Of a DNA stretch of 10,271 nt, positions 8,206-10,271 are shown one piece after another. This stretch comes from Anaerolineales bacterium UBA6663. Lineage in GTDB: Bacteria; Chloroflexota; Anaerolineae; Anaerolineales; UBA6663. Under the pieces are notes generated by a model that did no database searches, had not been told where the DNA came from, and saw only the letters and a list, made by a program, of their open reading frames with translations. The stretch covers positions 1-10,271 of the forward strand of contig DKKP01000123.1 of NCBI GenBank assembly GCA_002455335.1. Reading direction: 5' to 3'. How positions within the stretch are numbered: the first letter of the stretch is position 1; the number at the start of each line of letters is the position of its first letter. Both the position numbers and the translations under genes were made by a program.

Positions 8206-8212
8206 GGGAGGG
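8206..8212 (+). promoter_or_regulatory. Strong ribosome binding site of the carbonic anhydrase
   Basis: GGGAGGG sits seven bases before the ATG at 8220, one of the clearest Shine-Dalgarno sequences in the window. It contrasts with the weak or absent sites before carA, carB and both peptidase genes, and it fixes the start. Confidence 0.75.
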
Positions 8213-8219
8213 ATACATC

Positions 8220-8774
8220 ATGGATCGATTGATCTCCGTGGCTGCCGAGGCCGAGATCCCGGCGTCCTATGTCGGGACGCCCATCGGCGATCTTCTGCGG
8301 TTTCACAACCTGGGTCAGGCCGGCGGCCCATTTGATCAGGCCCGGCTCTTGATCGGGATGTGCATGGATCACCGTAAGCACCTGCGGATCCCCGATAACT
8401 TCGCCTACATCATCCGCACCGGCGGCGCGAATCTGCGCTACAGCGAGTTCAAGGTTTCGTACGCGATCGCCGTCGGCGGGGTCGGCGCGATTGCCCTCGT
8501 CGCGCATACGCAGTGCGGCATGGTCAACCTGATGGCGCGGCGTGAGCGCTTTGTGACCGGGCTTGTCGAACGCGCCGGCTGGGACCCGGAGTGGGCCGAG
8601 GAGCACTTCCATCACTTCGCGCCCATGTTCGAGATCGGTAATGAAATCGACTTCGTCCTCAGCGAGGCCAAGCGGCTGCGCCTGCGGTATCCGCGCTGCA
8701 TCGTCGCGCCGCTGCTGTATCGGGTCGAGGACAACCTGCTGTACGCCCTGCGCGAGGGCCCGATGATCGCCTGA
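8220..8774 (+). CDS. Beta-type carbonic anhydrase (divergent)
   Basis: Predicted zinc enzyme interconverting CO2 and bicarbonate in the cytoplasm, 184 aa, slightly short for the family. The beta-class signature is intact: Cys48, Asp50 and Arg52 in CMDHR (CxDxR), and His96/Cys99 in AHTQCGM (HxxC). Three zinc ligands (Cys48, His96, Cys99) and the Asp-Arg pair are therefore present. Between them, IPDNFAYIIRTGGANLR (57-73) corresponds to the usual RNAGG-like segment, and YAIAVGGVGAIALVAHT (81-97) to the strand leading into the second ligand motif. It differs from textbook enzymes in Gln at the usual HTDC position and in the distinctive C-terminal half (HFHHFAPMFEIGNEIDFVL, 129-147). It has no signal peptide. 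It is on the same strand as carA and carB and lies between them, so supply of bicarbonate to carbamoyl-phosphate synthase is plausible but inferred. It ends 24 bp from the convergent methyltransferase gene. Confidence 0.88.
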   Translation: MDRLISVAAEAEIPASYVGTPIGDLLRFHNLGQAGGPFDQARLLIGMCMDHRKHLRIPDNFAYIIRTGGANLRYSEFKVSYAIAVGGVGAIALVAHTQCGMVNLMARRERFVTGLVERAGWDPEWAEEHFHHFAPMFEIGNEIDFVLSEAKRLRLRYPRCIVAPLLYRVEDNLLYALREGPMIA

Positions 8775-8798
8775 ACTCTGCGGGCCAGATTGCGCTCG

Positions 8799-9827
8799 TC
8801 ACCGCGCGAGGCGGAAGACCTGGTGCATGGGGCCGTCGCGCGTCTCCGCGACCGACCAGCCCGCCTGTTCGGCCAGCCGGGTGAGGCACGCCAGCCCCAG
8901 ATACCGGATCGCGGGCCGACCCGCGACGTGCTCCGATGCGCGCAAGCGCGGATCGAGCGTTGCGGCGTCGCGCACAACCGGGCCGACGACAACTGTGTCG
9001 ACCGGCGCCCCGTCACGCAACGTGATCAGGTTGGCCACGATGTCGTAGTCGCTGGCGTATTCAAATAGCGCGCCTTCGGAAGAGACCGCGAGGAGCCCGG
9101 GGTCGGACCGCAACGCTTCCAGCAACGCCTGAAGCGGCGCACGATCGATCCAATCGTAGCGCCGCGCTTCGAGCGCCACATCGAGCCCCGCCAGCGGGGC
9201 GCCGTCGGCGCGAAGGGCCTCGACCGCCCGGGCGCCAAAGGCCGGGCCGTGCGGGTCGATGTCGAGCACATGGATCCGGATACGTCGGCCCGCCAGCGCC
9301 TGCCGCGAACGTCCGGCCATCACAAGAAGCGCGTTGAAGCTGTCGGCTGCCGGCCCGCCGCCAATGTTAATCAAATCGAGCGGCACCCCGGGCCGGGCTT
9401 CGAGCAGCGGCGACAGGTGATCGGACAGCAGGTGGGCGATGTCGCGCATGCGCCAGCGAAAGGTCAGAGGAGTGAGCCCGGTTGCCCACTGCCGATCGAT
9501 CGGCGTCGCATAGCCTTCACCCAGGTTCTCGGGGCCGAGTTTGTGCAGGTAGGTGACCAGCCCGGTGGTGTACGTGTCAGCCGATTCGAGCATCCCGCGG
9601 ATCAAGATCGACTTCGCCGCGACGGCGCGCATCATTTCGGCCGGCGTCCTGGCGCTGCGCTCGAGGCTTGCCACGAACGAGTCGATCAGCTCATCCAGAT
9701 CGATGGCTTCGAAATTGACCGCGAACGCGGGGTGGGTGATATCAACGACCGGCAGCTCGAGCCCGTCATCGGTCAGGGCATAGCAAACGCCGGTTCTTTT
9801 GTTGCGTTCTGGGATGAGGTCGTTCAT
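8799..9827 (-). CDS. Putative class I SAM-dependent methyltransferase
   Basis: A 342-aa soluble protein with no signal peptide. The support is a Rossmann-like core: LDLINIGGGPAADSFNALL (150-168) resembles the glycine-rich SAM-binding motif I, and RIHVLDIDP (184-192) looks like the second strand ending in the acidic residue that holds the SAM ribose. Downstream, DWIDRAPLQALLEAL (225-239) and EGALFEYASDYDIVANLI (251-268) would be later core elements. Residues 1-145 are an N-terminal extension, helical in appearance, that may contact the substrate. I do not recognise a specific subfamily, and the substrate is unknown. The ATG at 9827 has a weak GGAAA upstream. The gene is transcribed toward the carbonic anhydrase and divergently from carB, and looks like a single-gene unit. 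Other SAM- or nucleotide-binding Rossmann functions cannot be excluded. Confidence 0.7.
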   Translation of the reverse strand: MNDLIPERNKRTGVCYALTDDGLELPVVDITHPAFAVNFEAIDLDELIDSFVASLERSARTPAEMMRAVAAKSILIRGMLESADTYTTGLVTYLHKLGPENLGEGYATPIDRQWATGLTPLTFRWRMRDIAHLLSDHLSPLLEARPGVPLDLINIGGGPAADSFNALLVMAGRSRQALAGRRIRIHVLDIDPHGPAFGARAVEALRADGAPLAGLDVALEARRYDWIDRAPLQALLEALRSDPGLLAVSSEGALFEYASDYDIVANLITLRDGAPVDTVVVGPVVRDAATLDPRLRASEHVAGRPAIRYLGLACLTRLAEQAGWSVAETRDGPMHQVFRLAR

Positions 9828-10107
9828 GGCTGTTTCCAGAGTGCCGAAGGATATCGGTTATCTTCACATGATACGCCCGTTTGACGCTAACCTTCGACCT
9901 GACCGGTGAGCTTGCGATGCTCAAACGCGAAGATCTTGCGAAGCATCCATTCACAATATCCAGGCCCATTTTCTAACCATTGGGCAAGAGACAAACCCCG
10001 GCAGAAGTTCGGGCACTCTGCCGGGACCGGCGCAGACGGGTTGTCGCATAATCGGGTGTTGGGCCGGCGGTTGAGCGCACCGTGGCCCGAGAGGTCACCG
10101 ACAGCGA
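9828..10107. other. 280-bp divergent intergenic region before carB
   Basis: This region must hold promoters for the minus-strand methyltransferase and plus-strand carB. CATAAT at 10047-10052 is a possible carB -10 box without a good -35, giving a leader of roughly 50 bases. GAGAGG at 10089-10094 is a possible but distant Shine-Dalgarno sequence, 13 bases from the ATG. On the minus strand, GATAAC and TATCAT around 9855-9875 are candidate -10 boxes for the methyltransferase. The stem-loop at 9997-10025 is the clearest structure. Short frames are open on both strands, but their third codon positions lack the strong G/C preference of the real genes, so I call no gene here. Confidence 0.5.
9997..10025 (+). 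promoter_or_regulatory. 9-bp perfect stem-loop upstream of carB
   Basis: CCCGGCAGA (9997-10005) and TCTGCCGGG (10017-10025) are perfectly complementary around an 11-base loop. No T-run follows on either strand, so a standard Rho-independent terminator is unlikely. Ending 82 bases before the carB start, it could be a regulator binding palindrome, or an RNA element if transcription starts upstream of it. Confidence 0.45.
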
Positions 10108-10271
10108 ATGCCCAAACGCACAGACATCCACTCCATCCTGATCATCGGATCTGGCCCGATCGTGATCGGCCAGGCCAGCGAATTCGATTACTCGGGCGTG
10201 CAGGCTTGCAAGGTGCTGCGCCGCGAAGACTACCGCGTGGCCCTGGTCAACTCGAACCCGGCGACGATCAT
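10108..10271 (+). CDS. carB: Carbamoyl-phosphate synthase large subunit (5' end only)
   Basis: The large subunit assembles carbamoyl phosphate from bicarbonate, CarA-derived ammonia and two ATP. Only the first 54 codons are in the window; the frame stays open to the edge. The N-terminus [20 protein letters not shown], followed by [17 protein letters not shown] and ending in LVNSNPATI, closely matches the start of CarB proteins such as the E. coli enzyme, including the pre-ATP-grasp GxGPIxIGQ loop, which also supports the chosen ATG. The rest of the protein (normally over 1,000 residues, with two ATP-grasp halves) lies beyond the edge. It is separated from carA by about 5 kb holding four other genes, so it needs its own promoter. 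The Shine-Dalgarno sequence is weak. Confidence 0.97.
   Translation, partial: MPKRTDIHSILIIGSGPIVIGQASEFDYSGVQACKVLRREDYRVALVNSNPATI

Noticed and set aside
9887..10130. Minus-strand open frame through the carB leader, with several Cys residues and the segment GYCEWMLRKIFAFEHRKL
   Set aside because: It has no ATG, GTG or TTG start except a late TTG leaving about 35 codons, lacks the G/C third-position bias of the neighbours, and runs antisense into carB. It could be a decayed gene end, but nothing supports expression.
1..10271. Mobile element, tRNA or CRISPR signatures
   Set aside because: I saw no transposase or integrase, no cloverleaf-like tRNA, no direct-repeat array and no insertion-sequence ends, so the module duplication has no visible mobile agent.

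Overview
The window reads as a high-GC bacterial chromosome, most plausibly a member of the Chloroflexota (Anaerolineae-like). The hints are long Thr/Pro-rich linkers next to lipobox and membrane-anchor segments, frequent GTG starts, genes with -10-like boxes very close to the start codon, and carA/carB that are not adjacent. This assignment is inference from style; no rRNA or other phylogenetic marker is present.

Layout from left to right. Positions 1-35 hold a perfect 15-bp hairpin, the likely end of the minus-strand unit to its right. Minus-strand module 1 (53-3845) is an anchored zinc metallopeptidase of the peptidase-MA type followed by an OppA-like peptide-binding lipoprotein with an extra N-terminal domain. 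A 139-bp divergent promoter region separates it from carA (+, 3985-5139), the small subunit of carbamoyl-phosphate synthase. carA collides tail to tail, with a 17-bp overlap, with minus-strand module 2 (5123-8145), a paralogous peptidase and OppA-like lipoprotein pair joined here by an ATGA stop/start overlap. A 74-bp divergent region then leads to a plus-strand beta-type carbonic anhydrase (8220-8774). Next is a minus-strand putative SAM-dependent methyltransferase (8799-9827). A 280-bp intergenic region with a strong hairpin precedes the start of carB (+, 10108 to the window edge), the large subunit of carbamoyl-phosphate synthase.

Two themes are interleaved. All plus-strand genes (carA, carbonic anhydrase, carB) concern bicarbonate and carbamoyl phosphate for pyrimidine and arginine synthesis; carbonic anhydrase makes the bicarbonate that CarAB consumes. 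Four of the five minus-strand genes form two copies of a cell-surface pair, an anchored protease plus an oligopeptide-binding lipoprotein, which could cut and capture extracellular peptides. No transporter permease or ATPase is present, so both binding proteins are orphans here. The most notable points are the duplicated peptidase/binding-protein module bracketing carA, the carbonic anhydrase between the two carbamoyl-phosphate synthase genes, and the structural divergence between the two module copies.
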